64,000 nt of DNA from CAIQPV01 sp963719855 (GTDB lineage: Bacteria > Pseudomonadota > Gammaproteobacteria > Burkholderiales > Gallionellaceae), in contig CAVRDK010000002.1 in the NCBI GenBank assembly GCA_963719855.1, positions 277,026 to 341,025 on the forward strand, in the 5' to 3' direction. The position numbers and the translations under genes were made by a program. Below are positions 32,652-40,912 of the stretch, one piece after another. Below the pieces are notes generated by a model. The model made no database searches, was not told the origin of the DNA, and saw only the letters and a program-made list of their open reading frames with translations. Numbering within the stretch: position 1 is the stretch's first letter; every line of letters begins with the position of its first letter.

Positions 32652-33533
32652 CTAAAGCCCACGCAAATAATGCGGCCGCAACGGACGATGGCCCGCCATC
32701 GCTTCACGCAGTTGCAACAGCAGTTTCTCCTTGTCTTTGGGCAGGTTCCCGGCAAGCGCCAGCGCATTGGAGGCATGGTTGGAGCGGAAGATGACTGGCT
32801 GCGGCGGGTTGAGGCCGCCGATCAATCTTTCCTGTTCCTGCAATAGCGCCAGGTCGTCCGGCATCTCGAATGGTTCGCCGTATTTGCGGCGGAACTCTTC
32901 CGTTATGCTTGCGTCCAGAACCAGTTGCAGCGTGGAGAGGTAGGTGACGGGTGCGCTGTTCAGCAGGGCGATGGTGCCGTCGATATGTTCATCACGGTGT
33001 TTGCCGCCGCCCAGCCCGAGGATGACGGTGGCGGAGACTTTCATGCCGCTCGCCTGTGCCTTGTGCAGTACTTCGTCCATGCGCCGTTGCGTGGCGCCCT
33101 TGGTGATCTTTTTCAGGATGAGGTCGGAGCCGGATTCGATGCCGAAGTAGAGCAGGTTCAATTTGTGCTCGCGCAACAGCGCCAGTTCTTCGGCGCTCTT
33201 GCGCTGGATGTTGCCGGGCGTGGCATAGCAGGAAACGCGCGCCAGGCGCGGCAGCGCTGCCGCCAGTTCGCGCAGGATGGCGAGCAGGTGTTCCGTCGGG
33301 AGAGCCAGCGCATCGCCATCGGCCAGAAACACGCGGTGCGCATCCGGCCAAGCAGCGGCGGCCTGGCGGATATCGGCGCACACCGCAGCCAGCGGGCGTT
33401 CGACATAGTGCTTGCTGCGATACATGGCACAGAAGCTGCACTGGTTGAAGCTGCACCCCAGCGTGGCCTGGATGATCAGGTTGTCGCCCTCGGAAGGAGG
33501 GCGGAACAGCGGCATGTCGTAGCGTAAGTCCAT
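32652..33533 (-). CDS. Radical SAM protein
   Basis: Counted from MDLRYDMPLFRPP, this is a 293-residue radical SAM protein. The cluster motif is LGCSFNQCSFCAMYR, that is C-x4-C-x2-C, one residue longer than the classical C-x3-C-x2-C. YFGIESGSD, the KITKGATQRRMDEVLHKAQASGMKVSATVILGLGG block and TLQLVLDASITEEFRRKYGEPFEMP follow, as in an uncharacterised HemN/B12-like branch. The substrate is unknown. Start is uncertain; an in-frame ATG at 33590 would add 19 residues. It follows the HicB-like gene on the minus strand. Confidence 0.82.
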   Translation of the reverse strand: MDLRYDMPLFRPPSEGDNLIIQATLGCSFNQCSFCAMYRSKHYVERPLAAVCADIRQAAAAWPDAHRVFLADGDALALPTEHLLAILRELAAALPRLARVSCYATPGNIQRKSAEELALLREHKLNLLYFGIESGSDLILKKITKGATQRRMDEVLHKAQASGMKVSATVILGLGGGKHRDEHIDGTIALLNSAPVTYLSTLQLVLDASITEEFRRKYGEPFEMPDDLALLQEQERLIGGLNPPQPVIFRSNHASNALALAGNLPKDKEKLLLQLREAMAGHRPLRPHYLRGL

Positions 33534-33591
33534 GTTGAATTGTAACGGGGTTGTTGGCGGTACCCCGAATGTGTTCGTCAATCCCATCATG

Positions 33592-33750
33592 CTAGCCGTC
33601 GGCAGGCCCGGGCAAGTCCTCGAAGAAAAGAGCTAGTGCCTCTTGCAGATTATCTATCGCTTCTTGTTCAGTCGCACCGCGACATTCCAAGTCAAGATCG
33701 GCGCACCGCGCGATGAATACGCCGTTTTCCTTGATGATCACATAGTTCAT
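33592..33750 (-). CDS. Orphan HicB-like antitoxin domain
   Basis: This short protein of 52 residues (MNYVIIKENGVFIARCADLDLECRGATEQEAIDNLQEALALFFED) is the partial RNase H-like fold of HicB antitoxins. The G-FIARCADLD and G-ATEQEAIDNLQEAL motifs are typical. It has no DNA-binding domain and no hicA neighbour, so it is an orphan or a relic. A start at 33777 would add nine basic residues. It lies 58 bases upstream of the radical SAM gene. Confidence 0.75.
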   Translation of the reverse strand: MNYVIIKENGVFIARCADLDLECRGATEQEAIDNLQEALALFFEDLPGPADG

Positions 33751-33813
33751 GCTTTGCTTGCGTTTCCTGGTTTTCATGGCGATAAGTGTATTGCTGCTTT
33801 AATAGTTGCAATT

Positions 33814-34000
33814 AACCCAAATAATCCATTAGACCGTTCGTGGTGAGCCCTTCGGTAAACTCAGGAGAGCCTTGTCGAACCACTTGTGCTGTAGAACAAA
33901 CCCTTCGACAAGCTCAGGCGGGTGCCCGACCAAAAGCTCTATGGGGCGAACGGGTGCTGGCAAATCATATCGTATCGCTCCTAATGGATTATCTGGGATT
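33814..34000. repeat. CCGTTCG-CGAACGG composite repeat, copy 1 (empty site)
   Basis: Outer arms AATAATCCATTAG and CTAATGGATTAT enclose inner arms ACCGTTCG (33833) and CGAACGGG. Between them lie CCCTTCGGTAAACTCAGG and CCCTTCGACAAGCTCAGG (33901-33918). The second core is uninterrupted and gives the empty version of the site that copy C occupies at 38244. Confidence 0.75.
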
Positions 34001-34083
34001 AAAGGGGCAGGTTCGATTTTTTCTGTGGCTATCTTACTCGACTGTCGCCGCGTCCGCAGCAAGGATGGGATAAACTATGCGCC

Positions 34084-34401
34084 ATGCAGATAAAATTTCT
34101 TTCCAATACCACGGCAAAACCTCCCGGCCTGTTGCGAAAATCACTCGCTTTTGTCGCGACTACAGCACTGATCGTTTTGGGGCTGATGTTCTCGGCGGTG
34201 TTGTTTGCGATCATCCTCGTCGTCGGTGCGACAGCCGGGGCTTACCTGTGGTGGAAGACCCGCGAACTGCGCAAGCTGATGCGGAATTTCCCCCCGCGTA
34301 GCGTGTCGATGGATGAGCAGATAGTCGAGGGGGAGGTGATTAGAGGCGAAGTGATTGAGGGAGAGGTGATTCGTGTGGTTGAAACCTGGGATGAGCGTTA
34401 A
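34084..34401 (+). CDS. Small membrane protein with GEVI repeats
   Basis: This 105-residue protein has one long or two short membrane segments (SLAFVATTALIVLGLMFSAVLFAIILVVGATAGAYLWW). A charged linker RELRKLMRNFPPRS and a repetitive acidic tail follow, in which VEGEVIRGEVIEGEVIRV repeats the motif (R/E)GEVI three times. It has no recognised domain. It is flanked on both sides by intergenic repeats and appears to be a single-gene unit. Confidence 0.65.
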   Translation: MQIKFLSNTTAKPPGLLRKSLAFVATTALIVLGLMFSAVLFAIILVVGATAGAYLWWKTRELRKLMRNFPPRSVSMDEQIVEGEVIRGEVIEGEVIRVVETWDER

Positions 34402-34441
34402 ATTTAAATTCCTCTTTTGCACCAAGAAGAGTACGACTTAA

Positions 34442-34587
34442 ACCGTTCGTGGTGAGCCCTTCGATAAACTCAGGAGAGCCTTGTCGAACCATTCTCGGAG
34501 GAAGACAAGACATCAATGTGATAGCTTGCTAACCCTTCGACAAGCTAAGGCAGGTGCCCGACCAAAAGCTCTATGGGGCGAACGGAC
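34442..34587. repeat. CCGTTCG-CGAACGG composite repeat, copy 2 (empty site)
   Basis: ACCGTTCGTGGTGAGCCC, CCCTTCGATAAACTCAGG (34457-34474) and CCCTTCGACAAGCTAAGG lead to GGGGCGAACGG. Both cores are uninterrupted. The first is the empty version of the site that copy E occupies at 63294. Confidence 0.75.
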
Positions 34588-34624
34588 TTGTTCAGCGTTT
34601 CCCTCTTTATTCAAAGGTTATCCG

Positions 34625-35122
34625 ATGCACCCAGTCCATAATGTTGATGCAATTCTCTTGCTGGCCTTGTCGCATGCTGCCAAGCGCCGCCCGGCAGAGC
34701 TGGTCGAGATCATCGCTGCGGTCGACCTGACGCAAGAGGTTAGGCCTCCCGCAAGCAAATTGTCCGAGTCGTTTGCTCGGCTCTTCGAACACGGTTTGAT
34801 CTGCGCGCAGGATGGCGGCTACGCACTGACGCCCAATGCGCTGCCGATACTGTCCGGCCATGCGAAGAAAGCCAATGCTCAGGAACGCATCCAAAACATC
34901 AAGGAAAATCTCGCCGCGTACCGACTTAAAGGCGAGCACGAACTCGTATTGGTGGAGGAAAAACAAATCGCCGAAGCAGTTTTGGCACATCAGGCCACCA
35001 GAAGAAGCGCCGGGAAGAAAAACCTGCTGATGCCGAAACACAAGCCAGTAGAGGAACCTGGCAAGCGCCCGGGGCAGCGCAAACCTTACCAGCCCTTTTC
35101 AGCACGCCGACGCAAGGACTGA
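34625..35122 (+). CDS. Protein with predicted winged-helix fold, unknown function
   Basis: The 165-residue product begins MHPVHNVDAILLLALSHAAKRRPAELVEIIAAVDL. Its first 80 residues look like a winged helix (KLSESFARLFEHGLICAQDGGYALTPNALPIL, a typical recognition helix and wing). A charged coiled segment (AKKANAQERIQNIKENLAAYRL) and a strongly basic, Pro-rich tail (GKRPGQRKPYQPFSARRRKD) follow. A nucleic-acid-binding role is inferred. The ATG follows AAAGGTTA. It is convergent with lolD. Confidence 0.65.
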   Translation: MHPVHNVDAILLLALSHAAKRRPAELVEIIAAVDLTQEVRPPASKLSESFARLFEHGLICAQDGGYALTPNALPILSGHAKKANAQERIQNIKENLAAYRLKGEHELVLVEEKQIAEAVLAHQATRRSAGKKNLLMPKHKPVEEPGKRPGQRKPYQPFSARRRKD

Positions 35123-35133
35123 CAACAATCTTA

Positions 35134-35814
35134 TCAAGCCGCCTGCAACACTCCGTCCACCAACCTGAGTTGGCGTTGCATCTTGCCCGCCAGTTCGAGG
35201 TCGTGGGTAACCACGATGAAGCTGGTGTTGAGGCGGGCGTTAAGCTCCTGCATCAGTTCGAATAACGCATGGGCGCTGGCACGGTCTAGATTTCCGGTGG
35301 GTTCGTCGGCCAGTACGCAGGCGGGTGAAGTAACCAGGGCGCGCGCCACGGCGACACGCTGGCGTTCGCCGCCGGAGAGTTCGGCGGGGTTATGCTGTAT
35401 ACGCTGTGCCAGTCCGACCTGTTCCAGCATGGCTGCGGCAATAGGCGCAGCCTCTGCGCGTTTCATGCCCCGGATCAGCAGCGGCATGGCGACGTTTTCC
35501 AGCGCAGTGAATTCCGGCAGCAGGTGATGGAACTGATAGACGAACCCGAGCAGTCGATTGCGCAGGTTGCCGCGCGCCTGTTCGTTCATCGCCTGCACAT
35601 CCTGACCGAGTATGGAGACGCTGCCGCCGCTCGCATTGTCCAGTCCGCCGAGCAGGTGCAGCAGTGTGCTTTTGCCAGAGCCGGAAGCTCCGAGTATGGC
35701 CAAGCGTTCGCCGCGCGCTACGTCGAGGTTGACGCCGTTTAATACCGGCACGTTGAGTTCGCCTTGGGCAAAGATTTTACGCAGGTCGCGGCAGCTGATC
35801 ACGAGCTCATTCAT
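35134..35814 (-). CDS. lolD: Lipoprotein-releasing ABC transporter ATPase LolD
   Basis: This 226-residue ATPase powers release of lipoproteins from the inner membrane to LolA. Walker A (GASGSGKST), Q loop (YQFHHLLPEFTALENVAMP, the LolD-type form), signature (LSGGERQRVAVARAL), Walker B (CVLADEPTGNLD) and H loop (VVTHD) are all present. The start MNELVISC at 35814 overlaps the end of lolC by 8 bases, so translation is coupled. Upstream in-frame Met codons lie inside lolC and are unlikely. Confidence 0.95.
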   Translation of the reverse strand: MNELVISCRDLRKIFAQGELNVPVLNGVNLDVARGERLAILGASGSGKSTLLHLLGGLDNASGGSVSILGQDVQAMNEQARGNLRNRLLGFVYQFHHLLPEFTALENVAMPLLIRGMKRAEAAPIAAAMLEQVGLAQRIQHNPAELSGGERQRVAVARALVTSPACVLADEPTGNLDRASAHALFELMQELNARLNTSFIVVTHDLELAGKMQRQLRLVDGVLQAA

Positions 35815-37051
35815 AGCGCAGTGCCTCCGCCGGTTGCGTCTGCGCCGCGCGCCAGCTGGGGTACAGCGTCGCAAACAGGCTGATCAGGAAGGACATCGAG
35901 GCGACGGTGATCACGTCCCTCGCTTGCAGGTCGGAGGGCACTTCGCTGATGTAGTAGAACTCCTTGGACAGGAACTGCACGCCAAACAAGTGTTCAATGA
36001 ACGGGATGAGAGTGCCGATGTTGAGCGCGATCAGCACGCCGCCGACTACGCCCAGCCCCATACCGACCAGTCCGATCAGCACGCCCTGCACCATGAAGAT
36101 TTTCATGATGCTGGCGGGCGAGGCACCAAGCGTACGCAGGATGGCGATGTCTGCCTGCTTATCGGTGACGGCCATCACCAGTGTGGAAACGATGTTGAAT
36201 GCGGCGACCAGCACGATGAGCGAGAGGATGATGAACATCATTTTCTTTTCCATTCCCACCACGCTGAAATAGTTAGCGTTTTGCCGCGTCCAATCGGTGG
36301 CATAGGTGTCCTGCGGCAATTCGCGTTCCAGTTCCTTGGCGATACGCGGGGCGAGGTCGAGGTCTTTCATGCGGGCGCTGATGCCGGTAACCGATGTACC
36401 CATGCGATACAGTTTTTGCGCATCATCCAGGTTTATCAGGGCGAGCGCATTGTCATAGGGCGACATACCAATCTCGAAAATTCCCACCACATGGAATTGT
36501 TTCAGGCGTGGCAACATTCCGGCAGGGGTGACCTGCCCCTGCGGGGTGATGAGCAGGATGGTGTCGCCCAAATGTGTGCCGAGCGCGCGGGAGAGGTCGC
36601 TGCCGAGCACGATGCCGAATTCGCCTGCGCGTAAATCCGTGAGGCTACCAGCTTTCATCTTGTTGCCGAGACCGGTCAACTTGTTTTCGCCTTCGGGCAG
36701 AATGCCGCGCACCATTACGCCTTCCACGTTTTCATCGTGCGACAACATGCCTTGGCCATTGACGTAAGGCGAGGCAGCGCTCACCTCGGCATGCCGGGTG
36801 ACGATATCGAGTACGGGTTGCCAATTCGACAATTGCCCACCTTCGGCCATGACTTGTAAATGCGGCGTTATACCGAGGATGCGCGCACGGATTTCCTTCT
36901 GGAAACCGTTCATCACCGACAGTACGATAATCAGCGCAGCCACGCCCAGCGCGATGCCCAGCATGGAAATGAGCGAGATGAAAGAGATGAAGTGGTTACG
37001 CCGCTTGGCGCGGGTGTAACGCAGTCCGATGAAGAGTTCGAATGGTTGCAA
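35807..37051 (-). CDS. lolC: Lipoprotein-releasing ABC transporter permease LolC/E
   Basis: This 414-residue permease has four membrane segments: one near the N-terminus (FISLISMLGIALGVAALIIVLSVMNGFQKEIRARILG, the LolC/E signature), then three at the C-terminal FtsX-like domain. A large periplasmic domain lies between. A single permease gene is present here, so a LolF-type homodimer with LolD, as in species with one permease, is possible. It is the first gene of the lolC-lolD operon on the minus strand. Confidence 0.95.
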   Translation of the reverse strand: MQPFELFIGLRYTRAKRRNHFISFISLISMLGIALGVAALIIVLSVMNGFQKEIRARILGITPHLQVMAEGGQLSNWQPVLDIVTRHAEVSAASPYVNGQGMLSHDENVEGVMVRGILPEGENKLTGLGNKMKAGSLTDLRAGEFGIVLGSDLSRALGTHLGDTILLITPQGQVTPAGMLPRLKQFHVVGIFEIGMSPYDNALALINLDDAQKLYRMGTSVTGISARMKDLDLAPRIAKELERELPQDTYATDWTRQNANYFSVVGMEKKMMFIILSLIVLVAAFNIVSTLVMAVTDKQADIAILRTLGASPASIMKIFMVQGVLIGLVGMGLGVVGGVLIALNIGTLIPFIEHLFGVQFLSKEFYYISEVPSDLQARDVITVASMSFLISLFATLYPSWRAAQTQPAEALRYE

Positions 37052-37147
37052 AATAGGCTGTTGATGTGTTGTTAATGTGGTCGAACAGACGTAAGTGTGC
37101 CATAAGCGAGCAATCTATGACAGTGCAAGGATGATAGACTTGTCACT

Positions 37148-38161
37148 ATGAATAGCGCCCATCTGGTCATCCCCGATTTGTTCTTGCCGCAACAAGTGGC
37201 AACCGAGGCTTGCGCCGGGCTGATTTTGTCTGCGCTGGAGACTCTGCTGGCACGGGCGCAGCCTGCTCCTTTGTCGGCGAAGTCGCTGGAAGCCTGGCTG
37301 TGCGGGACTTTCAGCGTGGCGGATCAGGCTATTGCGCCGGTCACTTTACAGGCGGATGGTCTGGAGCCTGGGGAGGTCTACTGGTTGCGCGCCGACCCGG
37401 TGCATCTGCGCCTTCAGCGCGATCAACTGCTTCTGCAACCCGATGTGCCGTTGACTGCGGATGAGGCGGCGCAACTATGTTCCAGCCTGAATGCGCATTT
37501 CGTTGCCGATGGCCTGTGTTTTGTTGCCCCGCACCCGCAGCGCTGGTATCTGCAACTGGATGCCGCACCGGATATGAGCACACGTCCCTTGGCGCAAGTG
37601 GCGGGCAGGAATGTGCACGCGCATTTGCCGCAGGGCGCGGATGCCTTGCGCTGGCATGGAGTGTTCAACGAGATCCAGATGCTGTTATTTGATCATGCGG
37701 TGAATCAGGCACGCGAAGCGCGCGGCGAACTGCCCATCAACAGCGTGTGGCTGTGGGGTGGCGGGCGCGCTGGTGCAGAGTTGGCGCGGCCCTATGTCAA
37801 GGTCTACAGCGACAGCGATCTGGCAGCGGCATTTGCGCAGACGACAGGTATTCCTCATAATTCTTTGCCGGATGATGCAACGCAGTATGTTGCAGGCGAT
37901 GACGGTGATGTGCTTATCGTATGGGAAGGGCTACGTCGCGCGCTCCCGCATGGTGATCTTCATGTATGGCGCGATGGGTTGCAGCGCTTTGAACGATGCT
38001 GTGCAAAACCATTACTGGGCGCGCTACGTGCCGGACGCATCGCACGACTCACGTTGGACTCCCCGCAAGCCGGGGCAGCGCGCCGCTTTGTACTGACGCG
38101 CGGCTCGGTGTGGAAGCTGTGGCAACGCTCCAAACCGTTGGCAGACTATGCGGTAAAATGA
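37148..38161 (+). CDS. RpfE-like / 'phosphoglycerate mutase'-labelled protein
   Basis: This 337-residue cytoplasmic protein reads MNSAHLVIPDLFLPQ...WLCGTFSVADQ.AIAPVTLQADGLEPGEVYWLRADPVHLRLQRDQLLLQ..LNAHF..DGL.FVAPHPQRWYLQLD, then HGVFNEIQMLLFDHAVNQAREARGELPINSVWLWGGG. Betaproteobacterial relatives, often beside recJ, carry labels such as RpfE or phosphoglycerate mutase, from loose resemblance to alkaline-phosphatase-type mutases. No metal-binding set can be made out by eye, so activity is unproven. It is divergent from lolC. Confidence 0.75.
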   Translation: MNSAHLVIPDLFLPQQVATEACAGLILSALETLLARAQPAPLSAKSLEAWLCGTFSVADQAIAPVTLQADGLEPGEVYWLRADPVHLRLQRDQLLLQPDVPLTADEAAQLCSSLNAHFVADGLCFVAPHPQRWYLQLDAAPDMSTRPLAQVAGRNVHAHLPQGADALRWHGVFNEIQMLLFDHAVNQAREARGELPINSVWLWGGGRAGAELARPYVKVYSDSDLAAAFAQTTGIPHNSLPDDATQYVAGDDGDVLIVWEGLRRALPHGDLHVWRDGLQRFERCCAKPLLGALRAGRIARLTLDSPQAGAARRFVLTRGSVWKLWQRSKPLADYAVK

Positions 38162-38170
38162 ACTCCTATT

Positions 38171-38396
38171 ATCCAAATAATCCATTAGACCGTTCGTGGT
38201 GAGCTTGTCGAACCACCAGCTACGCAACGAGAACCTTTCGACATAACCAGCGACTTTGCTGTCGTTTTTTGACAGCTTAGTCGAATGGCTAGTAGTTTCA
38301 TCAAGCTCAGGCGGATGCCCGACCAAAAGCTCTATGGGGCGAACGGATGCTAGAAAATCATAGCGTATCGCGCCTAATGGGTTATTTTTGGTTATG
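38171..38396. repeat. CCGTTCG-CGAACGG composite repeat, copy 3 (filled site)
   Basis: Outer arms AATAATCCATTAG and CCTAATGGGTTAT and inner arms ACCGTTCG and GGGGCGAACGG match copies 1 and 2. The inner core TTTCGACA|AGCTCAGG is split by the 60-bp hairpin element at 38244-38303. Confidence 0.75.
38244..38303 (+). mobile_element. TAACC-ATCA hairpin element, copy C (60 bp)
   Basis: The unit TAACCAGCGAC...GTAGTTTCATCA splits TTCGACA|AGCTCAGG, which is continuous in copies 1 and 2 of the host repeat. The lower stem is CGAC/GTCG and the upper stem GCTGTC/GACAGC. There is no target duplication and no inverted terminal repeat in the usual sense. Confidence 0.8.
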
Positions 38397-38492
38397 CGAA
38401 ATAAGTAAGATGGATACTTCCAAGCGCTTTCTTGGCCTCAACCCATAGTCTCCTGTATCATTCCGCCCGAGCAAACAAAGGCACGTTAAGTT

Positions 38493-39458
38493 ATGAAAAT
38501 TACCTTCCTTGATTTTGAACATTCTGTTGCCGAACTGGAAAGCAAGATAGAGCAACTGCGCTACGTGCAGGATGATTCCGCGCTCGATATCTCCGAAGAG
38601 ATAGATCGCCTGCAAAAGAAAAGCCAGGGACTGACCAAGGATATTTACGCCAAGCTCACGCCGTGGCAAATCTCCCAGGTATCGCGCCATCCGCAGCGTC
38701 CCTACACGCTGGACTATATTCAGAGTCTGTTTACCGACTTCGAAGAACTGCATGGTGATCGCAGTTACGCGGATGATGCGGCCATCGTCGGCGGGTTGGC
38801 TCGCTTCAACGGTCAGAGCGTGATGGTGATTGGCCATCAGAAAGGCCGCGACACCAAGGAGCGCCAATACCGCAATTTCGGCATGCCGCGCCCGGAAGGT
38901 TACCGCAAGGCGATGCGCCTGATGCGCCTGGCGGAAAAGTTCGGCATCCCGATCATGACCTTCATCGACACCCCCGGCGCCTATCCCGGCGTAGGCGCGG
39001 AAGAGCGCGGCCAATCCGAGGCCATCGGCAAGAATCTGTATGTTATGGCGGAACTGCGCGTACCGATGATCTGCACGATAATCGGCGAAGGCGGTTCCGG
39101 AGGCGCGCTGGCGATCGCGATTGGCGATGCGCTGCTGATGCTGCAATACGCCACCTACTCGGTGATCTCGCCGGAGGGCTGCGCCTCCATCCTGTGGAAA
39201 AGCGCGGAAAAGGCACCCGATGCGGCGGAAACGCTGGGTATCACCGCCACCCGCTTAAAGGCGCTGGGGCTGATCGACAAGATTATTAGCGAGCCGCTGG
39301 GCGGCGCGCACCGCGATTACCCGGCGATGATGCAGACTATGAAAAAAGCGTTACAAGAATCGCTCAAACAAGCGCAATCCCTGCCTCTGGACGACATGTT
39401 GCAGGCCCGTTTCAATCGCCTGATGGGCTATGGAAAATTCAAGGAAGTCGAGTTGTGA
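38493..39458 (+). CDS. accA: Acetyl-CoA carboxylase carboxyltransferase subunit alpha
   Basis: This 321-residue subunit transfers the carboxyl group from biotin to acetyl-CoA, with AccD, in the first step of fatty-acid synthesis. It is full length and typical: LDFEHSVAELESKIEQL, HPQRPYTLDYI, FEELHGDRSYADDAAIVGGLARF, VIGHQKGRDTKER, RNFGMPRPEGYRKA, TFIDTPGAYPGVGAEERGQSEAI and GEGGSGGALAI. Its last 29 bases overlap tilS, a common arrangement in this group. Confidence 0.97.
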   Translation: MKITFLDFEHSVAELESKIEQLRYVQDDSALDISEEIDRLQKKSQGLTKDIYAKLTPWQISQVSRHPQRPYTLDYIQSLFTDFEELHGDRSYADDAAIVGGLARFNGQSVMVIGHQKGRDTKERQYRNFGMPRPEGYRKAMRLMRLAEKFGIPIMTFIDTPGAYPGVGAEERGQSEAIGKNLYVMAELRVPMICTIIGEGGSGGALAIAIGDALLMLQYATYSVISPEGCASILWKSAEKAPDAAETLGITATRLKALGLIDKIISEPLGGAHRDYPAMMQTMKKALQESLKQAQSLPLDDMLQARFNRLMGYGKFKEVEL

Positions 39459-40779
39459 TTTAGCCGGGCGCGTCGCCGACGCGCTCTCGCCCGTACTTCC
39501 TGCGGGCAGTTCTATTCTGCTGGGCCTGAGCGGCGGCGTCGATTCCGTCGTGTTGCTGCACCTGCTGCATCAGTTGGCTCTGCGTTACTTCTGGAATTTG
39601 AGCGCCCTGCACGTTCATCACGGCATCAGCCCTCATGCCGATGCATGGGCGGCCTTTTGCACCGATCTGTGTGCACGCCTCGGAATTCCTTTTCAGGTAG
39701 AACATGTCGATATCGCACCGTTGCGCGAACACGGCATTGAAGCCGCAGCGCGCAAATTGCGCCATGCTGCGTTCGACCGGCAGCCCGTTGATTTCATCGC
39801 GCTCGCCCACCATCAAGATGATCAGGCGGAGACCCTGCTACTGCAATTGTTGCGCGGTGCTGGCGTGCGCGGGGCGAGTGCCATGCCAGTTATCAGGCAG
39901 CGCGCCAATCACCCCACGCAACTGCGACCTTTGCTCGACGTGGCGCGCAGTGAATTGCTGGCCTACGCACAACAGTATGCCCTGCAATGGGTGGAGGACG
40001 AGAGCAACGCCGACGACATCTACCCGCGCAATTTTCTGCGCCATCGCGTGCTGCCGCTGCTGGAACAACGCTTTCCCGCCCATCGCGAAACTCTGGCGCG
40101 CAGTGCGCGGCATTTTGCCGAAGCCGGCGAGTTGCTGGATCAATTGGCGCAGCAAGATGCGCAGGACGCTTTGCATGACGGCGGCCTGGAAGTGGCGCGC
40201 TTGCAGGCATTGAGCATTCCCCGCGCAAAAAACCTGCTGCGTTATTTTCTGCACAGCATCGGCGCGCCCATGCCGCAAGCGGTGCAACTGGATGACATGC
40301 TGCAACAACTGTGCGACGCGCGACAGGGCGCGGCAGTACAGATCAACTTCGGCAATTGGCAGACCAGGCGCTATCAGGGCAAGGTGTATGCTTTCCCGGC
40401 GCTGCCCGAACCCGATGCGGAACTCTGTGCACAATGGCTAGGCGAGGTTGCGCTGGAATTACCTGAACTCGGCGGCACGCTATATTTTGAACCCGCTATC
40501 GGCCACGGCTTGAGCCTGGAAAAATTGCATCAAGCCAAGGTCACTGTGCGGCTGCGTCATGGCGCAGAACGTATCCGTCTTGACGACAAACGCCCCACGC
40601 GTACCCTGAAAAATCTGCTGCAAGAGCAAGGCATCCCGCCTTGGCAACGCGACAGATTGCCGCTGCTGTTTTGTGCTGAGACGCTGGTTGCCATTCCCGG
40701 CATCGGCGTGGAATGTGCGTATCAGGCAGCACATGAAGAGGCGGGAGTGGTGCTGAGATGGAGCACTGTTTTATCCTGA
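39430..40779 (+). CDS. tilS: tRNA(Ile)-lysidine synthase
   Basis: This 449-residue enzyme adds lysine to C34 of tRNA-Ile(CAU), changing its codon reading from AUG to AUA. The PP-loop ATP pyrophosphatase motif LGLSGGVDSVVLLHLL lies at about 30-45. It also shows LHVHHGISPHADAWAAFC, ALAHHQDDQAETLLLQLLRGAGVRG, RPLLDVARSELLAYA, ESNADDIYPRNFLRHRVLPLL and the C-terminal TilS domain (RPTRTLKNLLQEQGIPPWQRDRLPLLF). The ATG at 39430 lies inside accA; no better start is seen in frame. Confidence 0.95.
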   Translation: MENSRKSSCDLAGRVADALSPVLPAGSSILLGLSGGVDSVVLLHLLHQLALRYFWNLSALHVHHGISPHADAWAAFCTDLCARLGIPFQVEHVDIAPLREHGIEAAARKLRHAAFDRQPVDFIALAHHQDDQAETLLLQLLRGAGVRGASAMPVIRQRANHPTQLRPLLDVARSELLAYAQQYALQWVEDESNADDIYPRNFLRHRVLPLLEQRFPAHRETLARSARHFAEAGELLDQLAQQDAQDALHDGGLEVARLQALSIPRAKNLLRYFLHSIGAPMPQAVQLDDMLQQLCDARQGAAVQINFGNWQTRRYQGKVYAFPALPEPDAELCAQWLGEVALELPELGGTLYFEPAIGHGLSLEKLHQAKVTVRLRHGAERIRLDDKRPTRTLKNLLQEQGIPPWQRDRLPLLFCAETLVAIPGIGVECAYQAAHEEAGVVLRWSTVLS

Positions 40780-40799
40780 AAAAACAGTTGGCGGGGTGG

Positions 40800-40857
40800 T
40801 AGGTGCGAATTCATTCGCACATGGCCTATTGTGCGTGCAAATGAATTCGCACCTACA
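40800..40857. repeat. TAGGTGCGAATTCATTCGCAC palindrome
   Basis: TAGGTGCGAATTCATT and its mirror AATGAATTCGCACCTA enclose a smaller GTGCG/CGCAC pair. It lies between convergent tilS and the helicase gene. Confidence 0.75.
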
Positions 40858-40912
40858 AAATCAGCCCCAATGCTTGAGGAAATGAATAATTATGCCAACA
40901 ATTTTTCCAGAA

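Noticed and set aside
35612..36634. + strand open frame of 340 codons
   Set aside because: It lies opposite lolC and lolD and is rich in His/Gln/Asp as expected for an antisense frame.
38244..38303. Hairpin element as an integron attC site
   Set aside because: The RYYYAAC and GTTRRRY core sites are missing and no integrase or cassette is near.
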